Source of the DNA: Flavobacterium sp. Sd200
GTDB taxonomy: Bacteria; Bacteroidota; Bacteroidia; Flavobacteriales; Flavobacteriaceae
Length of the DNA stretch: 64,000 nt
Direction of reading: 5' to 3'
Assembly: GCF_009826935.1 (NCBI RefSeq)
Contig: NZ_WUMN01000010.1
Span: 1 to 64,000 of the forward strand
The position numbers and the translations under genes are program-made. The notes under the pieces were generated by a model. The model was not told the DNA's origin. It did not search any database and saw only the letters and a program-made list of their open reading frames with translations. Positions 1 to 6,607 of this stretch are shown here, one piece after another; positions within the stretch are counted from its first letter, which is position 1, and the number at the start of each line of letters is the position of its first letter.

Positions 1-216
1 TGTCAAAGGCTGTATTACCACCGCAGCAATGCAGCTCCCGCAGATGCAGAATGGAGTACATACTTCAATGTCATCATGATGACCGGCTGTATCCTGTGTA
101 ATTTCGACAGATTGGTTTTTGTTGAAAGTATTATGCGCATCAGTACAGGGCAATACCATTAATATCAGCAGGTAAGCCGATAAAAACACAGTAAATATTT
201 GCCTGATATTTTGCAT
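1..216 (-). CDS. DUF6660-like small secreted protein (N-terminal part, runs off left edge)
   Basis: An open frame starts at the ATG at 216 and runs 72 codons leftward through position 1 without a stop. The N-terminus is a signal peptide: a basic start (MQNIRQ), then a hydrophobic stretch ending near VLPCTDA. A His/Asp segment (AGHHDD) and a Cys cluster (CTPFCICGSC) follow. Small proteins with this signal peptide plus a C-x-PFC-x-C pattern resemble the DUF6660 family, which I recall next to heavy-metal RND efflux genes in Bacteroidetes. A metal-related role is inference only. The gene probably belongs to an element lying left of the tRNA-like scar at 486-512. The family is moderately sure; the frame and signal peptide are clear. 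Confidence 0.65.
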   Translation of the reverse strand, partial: MQNIRQIFTVFLSAYLLILMVLPCTDAHNTFNKNQSVEITQDTAGHHDDIEVCTPFCICGSCIAAVVIQPLT

Positions 217-308
217 TGGTGTAAAGGTAAATATTAGTTAGTAAAGTTTAAAAATTAATGTGGGATAATATTTATTTTTCTTTTCGCGCTAAAATCTTCC
301 CTCTTTAG

Positions 309-347
309 TAATCAAATATTTTTTTTATCAAAAAAAATATTTGATTA
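309..347. repeat. AT-rich perfect inverted repeat (18-bp stem)
   Basis: Arms 309-326 and 330-347 pair perfectly around a 3-nt loop. The stem is almost all A/T with long T and A runs, so it could terminate transcription in either direction. No gene ends here now, so it may be the leftover terminator of a lost gene. The rest of 217-687 holds no gene I can support, only the arm repeats at 421-437, the scar at 486-512 and the antitoxin promoter. Confidence 0.45.
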
Positions 348-420
348 ATTTGTTGATTATCAATTTTTTTTCACTAAACACTTATTACTTTTTTTAAATC
401 AATTTACTTACAGACATATT

Positions 421-437
421 TGGTGCAAAGTCGGTGC
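421..437 (+). other. Arm-type repeat pair (GGTGCA-N5-GGTGCA) of an integrase att site
   Basis: GGTGCA occurs twice with an 11-bp period (GGTGCA-aagtc-GGTGCA). It lies about 50 nt left of a tRNA-3'-end-like sequence. The same geometry, with GGTACA, recurs at 2080-2098 (opposite strand) and 5028-5044 beside the integrase module. One helical turn between repeats is what arm-site binding by a tyrosine integrase would need. Binding is inference; the repeat geometry is directly visible. Confidence 0.45.
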
Positions 438-485
438 ATTTTAAAAATTGTACAATGAAACCATTATATTTTATTGAGGTTACAA

Positions 486-512
486 TATGAGGTTCAATTC
501 CCGGCGCCAACA
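486..512 (+). other. tRNA 3'-end-like scar (attR-like junction)
   Basis: The right half looks like the T-loop, T-stem and acceptor end of a tRNA (GGTTCAATTCCCGGCGCC). The left side does not fold: only the first one or two T-stem pairs form, and no anticodon or D arm lies upstream. A 3' tRNA fragment without its 5' part is typical of the distal junction of an element integrated in a tRNA or tmRNA gene. By that reading the element lies to the left (1-485). Which tRNA this is cannot be decided here. Confidence 0.4.
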
Positions 513-658
513 ACAGACTTCTAACTAACCAATTGATCTTTAAAATTTCTTAGTGCTCCCCTTTTCACCAAGTCAATAATGTTAGTAACTACTTGTAAAT
601 AGGAATCAATTCAGTTTAAAATTATTAATAAAATAATCATAAATAAAGAATACGAAAT

Positions 659-683
659 ATATAAGCAAATTTGCTTATATTTG
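659..683 (+). promoter_or_regulatory. Antitoxin promoter with 22-bp palindromic operator
   Basis: Positions 659-680 form a perfect 22-bp palindrome with half-site ATATAAGCAAA. Its right half overlaps TATATTTG (676-683), a Bacteroidetes -7 element (TAnnTTTG). The ATG of the downstream HTH gene is at 688, about where transcription should start, so the mRNA would be leaderless. A dimeric HTH antitoxin binding this palindrome would block the -7 element directly (autorepression). The palindrome and -7 match are seen; the repression is inferred. Confidence 0.6.
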
Positions 684-687
684 TGCT

Positions 688-1152
688 ATGGATAAGCAGT
701 TTGAACGCTATAGAGGCATACATCCTGGGGCTATTTTACAACGCGAGCTTGCTAAAAGACAGCTTGCTCAACGTCCTTTTGCCTTGTCTATAGGTGAATT
801 TCCACAAAGCCTAAATCAGATTATTCTCGGAAAACGCGACCTTTCTACCGCTACGGCGCTTAAACTTGAAAGGGCTCTCGACCTAAAAGAAGGTACCTTG
901 GTATTACTACAGGCTTATTATGATATCGCCAAATTAAAAAAGAAAGAGGCAGCACACAATACTCCTGATCTCTCACGCCTGCGTAAATCCCTTTTCTGGG
1001 ACACTAACATAGCCAAAGTTGATTGGCAACTTCAGGCACCGGCAGTAATCATGCGTATCTTTGAGCGCGGAAACTTGACTGAGAAAAAGGAGATAATGCG
1101 CTTTTACGGAAAAGAAAAGGTGCGCAAAACAATAGCAACACTACATGATTAA
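688..1152 (+). CDS. HTH antitoxin with C-terminal DUF6922-like domain (AbiE-type TA)
   Basis: A 154-residue protein. The N-terminus (about residues 11-75, from HPGAILQREL) is an XRE/HigA-type helix-turn-helix. The C-terminal 60 residues (SLFWDTNIAKVDW to FYGKEKVRK) match the DUF6922 pattern found in antitoxins paired with AbiEii-type nucleotidyltransferases. It probably binds its own 22-bp operator at 659-680 and neutralises the toxin encoded next. The start at 688 is fixed by the HTH position and the promoter immediately upstream. It overlaps the toxin gene by 8 nt, so the two are translationally coupled. The assignment rests on domain pattern and context; the specific TA class (type II or type IV) cannot be told from sequence. 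Confidence 0.75.
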   Translation: MDKQFERYRGIHPGAILQRELAKRQLAQRPFALSIGEFPQSLNQIILGKRDLSTATALKLERALDLKEGTLVLLQAYYDIAKLKKKEAAHNTPDLSRLRKSLFWDTNIAKVDWQLQAPAVIMRIFERGNLTEKKEIMRFYGKEKVRKTIATLHD

Positions 1153-1810
1153 AATGTACTGGAATACCGTGAATCCGTTATTACAACAAGTGTTGTTACA
1201 ATTGATGGAGCTACCTGAATTGCATCCTTTCCGTCTTGTTGGCGGCACATCACTTTCTTTGCAACATGGTCATAGGATTTCCATGGATATCGACCTGTTT
1301 ACCGATGCGGATTACGGCAGTATTGATTTTGACAAGATAGAGCAAATTATGACTGGACTATTTGGGCAATTTGAAAAGGTATCTTCAGGTCCTGTGGGAA
1401 TGGGTCGCTCCTACTTCCTGGGTACAGATCCCGAAAACACCATAAAGCTCGACCTTTTTTATACCACAGACCCTTTTATGCAGGATACTATCTCTATAGA
1501 CGGTATCCGTATGGCGACCACTGAAGAAATTATTGCTATGAAGGTCGATATCATACAACGGGGCGGCCGAAAGAAAGACTTTTTTGACCTCTTTGAGCTG
1601 CTTCCTGCTTACCCTATTGCACGGATGCTGGCACTGCATGCTTTGCGGTATCCCTACAGCCACGACCGCAATCTCATAATAGCAAACTTTACCCGCTTTG
1701 AAGAGGCTGATACCGACTTCGATCCGGAATGCATGCGTGGGCGCTACTGGGAATTTATAAAGGAAGACTTCGAAATTGCACTCAAAGAGTATCGGTCACA
1801 AAATTTATAG
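1145..1810 (+). CDS. Nucleotidyltransferase toxin, AbiEii/AbiGii family
   Basis: A 221-residue protein with the AbiEii nucleotidyltransferase signature: a GGTSL segment near residue 33, then GHRISMDIDLF with the paired acidic residues (D-x-D) that bind metal. A later Lys/Asp motif (IIAMKVDII, then GGRKKDFFDLF) also fits the family. Such toxins transfer nucleotides to an RNA or protein target and act in abortive infection or plasmid and island maintenance. The start overlaps the antitoxin stop by 8 nt. A second in-frame ATG lies three codons downstream (1154). It is the second gene of a two-gene module inside the accessory region. The exact target is unknown. Confidence 0.85.
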   Translation: MIKMYWNTVNPLLQQVLLQLMELPELHPFRLVGGTSLSLQHGHRISMDIDLFTDADYGSIDFDKIEQIMTGLFGQFEKVSSGPVGMGRSYFLGTDPENTIKLDLFYTTDPFMQDTISIDGIRMATTEEIIAMKVDIIQRGGRKKDFFDLFELLPAYPIARMLALHALRYPYSHDRNLIIANFTRFEEADTDFDPECMRGRYWEFIKEDFEIALKEYRSQNL

Positions 1811-1866
1811 TCATTGCATAACATTAGAATCTAAGGGGTTCATTATTGTTTTGTCGAAGTATTGGG

Positions 1867-2120
1867 TCAAGACATTTTATCGAAATGTCTACCCTTTTCA
1901 ATAGGAAAAATATCGCCCGAAGACCGAATCTCAAGCTGTTCTTCTTCACCCACAAATGGACGTTTTGATAAATATTGAGTATCTTTGAAAATATAATCCG
2001 TTTTGGCGTTCTTACAAACCTCTGAAAGCACCGTTTTGTTTGTCTTTTTTTGTGATTTTTGGTTAAAACCTGTACCCCGATTGTACCTCGGGTTCAGGAA
2101 AAGCCTGTAAATACTGGATT
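1867..2120 (-). pseudogene. Orphan C-terminal gene fragment without a start codon
   Basis: The minus strand is open from just after a TAA near 2121 to a TGA at 1867-1869 (about 84 codons). The last 55 codons look coding: charged, balanced composition such as VGEEEQLEIRSSGDIFPIEK. There is no ATG near the beginning. The reading frame runs through the arm repeats at 2080-2098, so the upstream part of the gene was probably replaced at a recombination junction. I do not recognise the family. It could also be a chance open frame. Confidence 0.35.
2080..2098 (-). other. Arm-type repeat pair (GGTACA-N5-GGTACA), minus strand
   Basis: On the minus strand this reads GGTACA-atcgg-GGTACA, an 11-bp period. 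It is almost the same sequence as the pair at 5028-5044 but on the opposite strand. It sits about 27 nt from a copy of the mnmE 3' core (2126-2140). It looks like the arm region of an att site of the same integrase family as the gene at 3217-4365. Confidence 0.5.
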
Positions 2121-2125
2121 GTTAC

Positions 2126-2140
2126 TTTCTGCATCGGTAA
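2126..2140 (+). other. Copy of mnmE 3'-end core (att-like), inverted relative to mnmE
   Basis: TTTCTGCATCGGTAA matches 14 of 15 bases of the end of mnmE (complement of 5170-5184), which encodes FCIGK. It reads on the plus strand while mnmE is on the minus strand. Similarity stops abruptly on both sides. A core copy near an integrase that abuts mnmE suggests an att half-site. Its orientation is wrong for a simple direct-repeat integration. Confidence 0.5.
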
Positions 2141-2187
2141 GCAATTTCCTATTAAATTTAAAATACCTAATTATAGAACTATATAAA

Positions 2188-2222
2188 ATATAAAACTCGC
2201 ACCAGTGGTGCGAGTTTTATAT
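2188..2222 (-). terminator. Terminator hairpin of the DUF1016 gene, containing the 19-bp palindrome
   Basis: A 16-bp perfect stem with a 3-nt loop, flanked by A and T runs, lies immediately after the stop codon of the minus-strand gene at 2225-3205. Its core, 2196-2214 (CTCGCACCAGTGGTGCGAG), occurs again inside that gene at 2917-2935. Confidence 0.75.
2196..2214. repeat. 19-bp palindrome, copy 1 (in terminator)
   Basis: CTCGCACCAGTGGTGCGAG is a perfect 9-1-9 palindrome. The bases on each side differ from those around the second copy at 2917-2935, so identity is limited exactly to the palindrome. Confidence 0.7.
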
Positions 2223-2224
2223 GG

Positions 2225-3205
2225 TTACTCTTTATTCTCATTGAATAGCTCACTTAACTTTTGCTGTAGCAAGTCTTTATCAGGCAAAGATGTTTTGTAC
2301 TGCGCCACTAAGGTTGGAGATAAACTCCTGTTAAGTGCATATTCAACTACCTCATTATCTTTATCCTTGCAAAGCAATATTCCGATACTGGGGTTCTCAT
2401 GTTCTTTTTTCACTTTTCGATCCAGTGCTTCAAGATAAAAATTCAATTGCCCTAAATGCTCAGGCTTAAACCTGTCTGTCTTCAATTCAAATGCTACCAA
2501 ACATTGTAAACTACGGTGGTAAAATAATAAGTCGATGTAAAAATCACTGTTCCCTACCTGAAGCTTGTACTCTTCACCAAAGAAAAGAAAATCCTTACCC
2601 AGCTCTAAAATGAAATCCTTCATCTGCGCTATAAGCCCGCGTTGAAGGTCACTCTCTCTGTAGGTCTCTGATAAATTTAGAAAATCGAAAATGTAACTGT
2701 CTTTAAAAGTTTTTTCAGCTTCAGGGTGGGTAGTCTTTATGGTGGGCGAAAGTTTGAGTCCGCCAATCATTACTCTTTCAAAAAGACCTGTAGAAATTTG
2801 CCGGTCCAATTCTCGCTTACTGTATTGGTTCTCTATGCTTATTTTTAGGTAAAAAGCTCGTTCTTCTTCTGTTTTGCATCGGCTCATTATGGAAAGATTT
2901 TGTGACCATCCTATTTCTCGCACCAGTGGTGCGAGAATTTCATCCGACCTATATGTTGAGTAAAACTGTCGCATCCTCCAAAGGTTAGAACCTGAAAAAC
3001 CTTTCAAATCCGGATGTCTATTATTTAGGTATTGTCCTAATTCCTCAACAACGGATTGGCCCCATTGCGAGGATGTAATCTTTTCTTGTATATATCCCCC
3101 AATGTTCCAGTATAACTCTATTAAAGCCCGGTTTATATTCTTTATCGTATTGGAGCGTGCTATTTTTATAATAGAGGCTACCTCCTCAAACTCTTGTTCT
3201 TTCAT
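2225..3205 (-). CDS. DUF1016 / YhcG-family PD-(D/E)XK nuclease domain protein
   Basis: A 326-residue protein. The N-terminal domain (about 1-150) carries the family motif LAPLVREIGWSQN followed by the helix-rich segment ending SKRELDRQI. The C-terminal half carries the nuclease-like core: FLFFGEEYKL, then FYIDLLFYHRSLQCLVAFELK, with the Asp and E-L-K residues expected of a PD-(D/E)XK fold. YhcG/DUF1016 proteins occur in defence and mobile islands, and their substrate is not established. The gene lies 11 nt downstream of the integrase stop on the same strand, so it probably travels and is co-transcribed with the integrase. The LAPLVRE codons are written as a 19-bp palindrome that recurs in the gene's own terminator. 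Family call is firm; function is open. Confidence 0.88.
   Translation of the reverse strand: MKEQEFEEVASIIKIARSNTIKNINRALIELYWNIGGYIQEKITSSQWGQSVVEELGQYLNNRHPDLKGFSGSNLWRMRQFYSTYRSDEILAPLVREIGWSQNLSIMSRCKTEEERAFYLKISIENQYSKRELDRQISTGLFERVMIGGLKLSPTIKTTHPEAEKTFKDSYIFDFLNLSETYRESDLQRGLIAQMKDFILELGKDFLFFGEEYKLQVGNSDFYIDLLFYHRSLQCLVAFELKTDRFKPEHLGQLNFYLEALDRKVKKEHENPSIGILLCKDKDNEVVEYALNRSLSPTLVAQYKTSLPDKDLLQQKLSELFNENKE
2917..2935. repeat. 19-bp palindrome, copy 2 (inside DUF1016 coding sequence)
   Basis: Identical on the plus strand to 2196-2214. On the coding strand it specifies L-A-P-L-V-R-E, the conserved N-terminal motif of the family, so one copy is constrained by protein sequence and the other is not. 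Confidence 0.7.
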
Positions 3206-3216
3206 AGCTTCAGATT

Positions 3217-4365
3217 TTAAAAATTCTTATCCAGTTTTATTTTTCCAGTTGCTTCTCTCTTTCTTTCATCCACAACTTTGGTATAGATTTGCGTAGTTTT
3301 TATACTCTTGTGTCCCAGCATTTTTGAGACTGTCAATATATCGGTTCCACTCGCTATCTGTAATGTGGCATAGGTATGTCTGAAACAATGGAAGGTTATA
3401 TGTTTGCTTATTCCCGCGGCTGCAACCCAAACTGGTATGGTCCGGTCAAAATCCCACTTTTTTAAATCAGGGAATACTGGACTATTGTCTGCTCCGCGGT
3501 CACCCATGATCTCAAAGGCTTCCTCTGATATGGGGAGATTTTCAGGTTTTTCAGTCTTCTTTTGTGTAAATCGAATATAGCAGCCTTCACTTTGGGTATT
3601 GATTACTTCCTTCCATTTCAGCTTGGCTATGTCAGAATATCGTAATCCAGTAAGTATGGCAAATAAACCAACGCGCTTTACTTGTTCTTTCGGGCATTTT
3701 GCTTTGAATAGCGATATCACTTCTTCCATAGTGAGATAGTTTCGGTCAGATTCCTGTTCTTTGATACATTCCAGCCCAGTGTTGATATCCCTTTGCAGGA
3801 GTTGCTCTTTGTAGGCTTTTTTCAACGTCGTCTTTACTTTGTTATAATATGAAAGGGCAGTATTCCGGGCCAGCTTTTCTCCGGTTCTCCTGCTGCGGGC
3901 AGATAAAAGATAGTCACGATAGTCGTCTACTAATGCTACGGTCACATCCTTAAACTTTAGATCGCCCGATTCCAGAAAGTCGATAAAATGTTGAATGGCA
4001 CTCAACCATATTTTTTGATTGTTCCCATAACGTTTATCGGCCTGTTTTTTAAAATATTGTAAAAACGATTTCTCTCCAATTTCCCTGATCCTTAGCTGTT
4101 CAAGTTCAAATGGGGTATAAATATCATTTTTGGCCATTTCGTTTTGACGGCGGATACATATTAGCTCCGCTGTTTTCTGGCATTCGGCATTATTCATTTT
4201 CTCCATTACATTTTTGGGCTTGGCAAAAAGGTAGAGTTTTAAGAATTCTCTACGGGAATATTCGCCAGTCTCCTCATTCAAACATGGAGGATAGAAATCC
4301 AGATAAAGGGAAAACTTTCCGTTAGCTATCGCCTTCCTTCGCAATGTTACTCTTGTCTTTTTCAT
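3217..4365 (-). CDS. Tyrosine recombinase / site-specific integrase
   Basis: A 382-residue phage-type integrase. The N-terminal region is an arm-binding domain (to about residue 100), followed by a SAM-like core-binding domain (about 105-200). The catalytic domain shows the Arg box (ILTGLRYSDIAKLKW), the H-x-x-R box (HCFRHTYATLQIASG), the second His (MLGHKSIKTTQIY) and the nucleophile Tyr in TQIYTKV. All catalytic residues are present, so it should be active. It overlaps the upstream HTH gene by 4 nt (ATGA) and is followed after 11 nt by the DUF1016 gene. Arm-type repeats lie 5' of the operon (4999-5044), and the operon faces away from the mnmE 3' end, which is the likely target site. Confidence 0.93.
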   Translation of the reverse strand: MKKTRVTLRRKAIANGKFSLYLDFYPPCLNEETGEYSRREFLKLYLFAKPKNVMEKMNNAECQKTAELICIRRQNEMAKNDIYTPFELEQLRIREIGEKSFLQYFKKQADKRYGNNQKIWLSAIQHFIDFLESGDLKFKDVTVALVDDYRDYLLSARSRRTGEKLARNTALSYYNKVKTTLKKAYKEQLLQRDINTGLECIKEQESDRNYLTMEEVISLFKAKCPKEQVKRVGLFAILTGLRYSDIAKLKWKEVINTQSEGCYIRFTQKKTEKPENLPISEEAFEIMGDRGADNSPVFPDLKKWDFDRTIPVWVAAAGISKHITFHCFRHTYATLQIASGTDILTVSKMLGHKSIKTTQIYTKVVDERKREATGKIKLDKNF

Positions 4366-4925
4366 AATCCATTAGCATTAAAAAGTAAATTGATATCGCG
4401 TTTGGCTACATAGGTGTAGCGGCCAATCGCGTATTTTGCGATGCCATATTGCTGAAGCAAATTGTAAAGGGCAGCTGGGGAGACATTGAATTTCTTTTGT
4501 ACCTCGCTAATCGAATAGCAGGATTCAATGCCTTCGAATTCCTGTACCGGCTGATCAATTTCGGTGGTTATAGGCAGCGAGAAAAGGCTCTCCATATCTG
4601 CGCGACGCAATACGGTACGTCTGCCAAATTTTGCAACATTCAGACATCCTTTGTTAACTAGCCGGTAAATTGTCCGCCTACTGATGCCAAAAAGCAGGGC
4701 TGCCTGGTCAACATTGAGGTACTCCATGGCTTTAATTTTGACCAAATCGCCGGTTAGACTCGCCTCTGTTTGTGTCTTTATTTTATCTACAATTACTTGT
4801 TTTTCAGCAGCTTTGTAAGCCCTGCTGTTACATGTGTGCGAACAGTAACGGGTACGTGTAGTTCTGGCTATAAAAGTGTTTTTGCAGAACTCACAAATCT
4901 TCGGAATCTTTAAATTTGAACTCAT
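4362..4925 (-). CDS. Zn-finger / double HTH DNA-binding protein (excisionase-like)
   Basis: A 187-residue protein. The N-terminus has a C-x2-C ... C-x3-C cluster (CEFCKNTFIA, then YCSHTC) typical of a small zinc ribbon. Two helix-turn-helix units of MerR/excisionase type follow: one from YLNVDQAALLFGISRRTIY with a K-x-G-R-R-T wing, and a weaker one from CYSISEVQKKFNVSPAALY with a GRYTY wing. It overlaps the integrase start by 4 nt, so the two proteins are made together. This fits a recombination directionality factor or operon regulator that binds the repeats at 4999-5044. The HTH reading is secure; the excisionase role is inferred. Confidence 0.75.
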   Translation of the reverse strand: MSSNLKIPKICEFCKNTFIARTTRTRYCSHTCNSRAYKAAEKQVIVDKIKTQTEASLTGDLVKIKAMEYLNVDQAALLFGISRRTIYRLVNKGCLNVAKFGRRTVLRRADMESLFSLPITTEIDQPVQEFEGIESCYSISEVQKKFNVSPAALYNLLQQYGIAKYAIGRYTYVAKRDINLLFNANGL

Positions 4926-4998
4926 AGTGTGACTCTTTGTGTCCCAACGTGCCTACATGTGCCTCTGTGTGTCTGTATGTGCCATAATTTCGCCATGG

Positions 4999-5044
4999 TT
5001 TGTACCTCGAAAAAAAAATGCAAACGAGGTACAACCGGGGTACA
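4999..5044. promoter_or_regulatory. Integrase-end arm repeats (one inverted, two direct)
   Basis: TTTGTACCTCG (4999-5009) is inverted relative to CGAGGTACAA (5025-5034). A further GGTACA follows at 5039-5044, giving a direct pair GGTACA-accgg-GGTACA with an 11-bp period (5028-5044). The group lies between the 5' end of the HTH/integrase operon and the mnmE 3' end, as att-site arm repeats or a directionality-factor site would. It may also hold the promoter and operator of the operon. Confidence 0.5.
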
Positions 5045-5091
5045 AATTTTAGCAAAGCATCGATAAACAAAGCTAAAATTACAGCAAATAA

Positions 5092-5134
5092 AAAACCAGT
5101 TAAACTGTTGTTTTATAACAATTTAACTGGTTTT
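5092..5134 (-). terminator. mnmE terminator hairpin
   Basis: AAAACCAGTTAAA (5092-5104) pairs with TTTAACTGGTTTT (5122-5134); the inner segment can add a TTGTT/AACAA pairing. On the minus strand it ends in T-rich sequence, 31 nt after the mnmE stop. Confidence 0.7.
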
Positions 5135-5165
5135 GTTTGTGTTATCTTGTGATATTTTGTGCTAA

Positions 5166-6554
5166 CTATTTGCCGATGCAGAAATTAGCAAAAATATTAC
5201 CCAATAATTCATCGTTGGTTACCTGGCCTGTTATTTCTCCAAAATAATACAGTGCCTGACGAATATCTATTGCCATAAGGTCGGCAGAGATGTTGGACTG
5301 TAATCCAAACTGTACTTTTTGTATCTCGTCAAGGGCTTTAAGTAATGAATCGTAATGACGTGTATTGGTTACAATAGTTTCGTTATTACGCAATGCCCCT
5401 GTATTTACAAAAGATAATAGCTTTTCTTTAAGATCTTCTACTCCGATGTTTTCCTTAGCAGAAACTAAAAGCAATTCAGGTATTTGCTGCAGTGCATTTT
5501 CTTTTTGTATATCAGTAAGTTTATCGGCTTTATTGCCAATTATAACCAATGGCTTAAGTGGAAACTGATTCTTGATCTTTTCGAGTTCTGTTTTAAGATT
5601 CTCTCCCTGAATTTCAAATTGGGCACTGTCAAACAGGTAAACAACCACCTGAGCCTGTTCCATTTTTTCAAAGGTCTTTCGGATACCAATACTCTCAACA
5701 ACATCTTCAGTTTCGCGAATTCCGGCAGTATCTATAAACCTGAATCCAATTCCGTTAATAACCAATTCATCTTCGATAGTATCTCTCGTAGTTCCGGCTA
5801 TATCGCTAACAATAGCACGTTCTTCATTAAGCAAAGCATTAAGCAAAGTCGATTTACCTACATTTGGTTCACCAACAATGGCAACGGGTATGCCATTTTT
5901 AATGACATTCCCCACAGCAAACGAATCGATGAGACGCTTTAAAACAAAACTGATACGGTTTAAAAGCTCATGAAATTGTGTACGGTCGGCAAACTCAACA
6001 TCTTCTTCAGCAAAATCGAGCTCCAACTCTATAAGCGATGCAAAGTTTAACAGTTCTTCGCGCAAACGTGCTATCTCATTACTAAAACCTCCACGCATTT
6101 GCTGCATGGCTATTTGGTGCGAAGCTTCATTATCACTGGCAACAAGATCGGCAACAGCTTCGGCCTGACTAAGGTCTAATTTGCCATTTAAAAATGCGCG
6201 TAAAGTAAATTCGCCTGCATTAGCCATGCGGCAACCTTTTCTTAAAAGAAGCTGAATTATTTGTTGTTGTATGTAGGTAGAGCCATGACATGAAATTTCT
6301 ACCGTATTCTCACCAGTATAGGAGTTAGGGCCTTTAAATATTGATAAAAGCACCTGATCGTATATTTTACCATCATCTTGGATATGGCCAAGATGCAGTG
6401 TATGTGTTTTTTGGCGGGTTATATCTTTACCTGAAACTGAAAGAAATACTTTTGCTGCTGTAGTAATGGCATCTGCACCCGAAATTCGTATTACAGCAAT
6501 AGCACCTGCTCCCGATGGGGTTGCCAATGCTACTATAGTATCTTGTGGTATCAT
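5166..6554 (-). CDS. mnmE: tRNA uridine-5-carboxymethylaminomethyl(34) synthesis GTPase MnmE
   Basis: 462 residues, the usual length. MnmE works with MnmG to modify the wobble uridine of several tRNAs. The N-terminal tetrahydrofolate-binding domain (DTIVALATPSGAGAIAVIR) is followed by helical domain sequence and an inserted G domain: G1 GEPNVGKSTL, the G2-region TTRDTIED, G3 DTAG, G4 GNKAD and G5 SAK. The C-terminus is FCIGK, whose Cys is catalytic. The last codons form the core (5170-5184) that resembles the copy at 2126-2140. The 3' end of mnmE/trmE is a known integration site (SGI1 in Salmonella), and here an integrase operon lies directly beyond it. The gene itself is intact. Confidence 0.97.
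   Translation of the reverse strand: MIPQDTIVALATPSGAGAIAVIRISGADAITTAAKVFLSVSGKDITRQKTHTLHLGHIQDDGKIYDQVLLSIFKGPNSYTGENTVEISCHGSTYIQQQIIQLLLRKGCRMANAGEFTLRAFLNGKLDLSQAEAVADLVASDNEASHQIAMQQMRGGFSNEIARLREELLNFASLIELELDFAEEDVEFADRTQFHELLNRISFVLKRLIDSFAVGNVIKNGIPVAIVGEPNVGKSTLLNALLNEERAIVSDIAGTTRDTIEDELVINGIGFRFIDTAGIRETEDVVESIGIRKTFEKMEQAQVVVYLFDSAQFEIQGENLKTELEKIKNQFPLKPLVIIGNKADKLTDIQKENALQQIPELLLVSAKENIGVEDLKEKLLSFVNTGALRNNETIVTNTRHYDSLLKALDEIQKVQFGLQSNISADLMAIDIRQALYYFGEITGQVTNDELLGNIFANFCIGK
5170..5184 (-). other. Putative attachment core at the mnmE 3' end
   Basis: The minus strand reads TTTCTGCATCGGCAA, coding for FCIGK at the MnmE C-terminus. It matches 14 of 15 bases of 2126-2140. Its place at the border between the integrase module and intact mnmE is that of a junction where the element keeps the gene's 3' end. 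Confidence 0.5.
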
Positions 6555-6607
6555 TATAAAATTGTTTTTGCAAAGATACGCTTATACAAGTAGTTTTCAT
6601 AAAAGCT

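Noticed and set aside
486..512. Complete tRNA gene
   Set aside because: No D-arm, anticodon arm or 5' acceptor strand can be found upstream; only the 3' part is present.
2205..2438. Plus-strand ORF over the terminator and DUF1016 3' end
   Set aside because: Ser/Leu-rich antisense shadow starting within a hairpin; no support.
5484..5942. 152-codon plus-strand ORF inside mnmE
   Set aside because: It lies fully antisense to a motif-complete mnmE and has no recognisable domain; a shadow frame.
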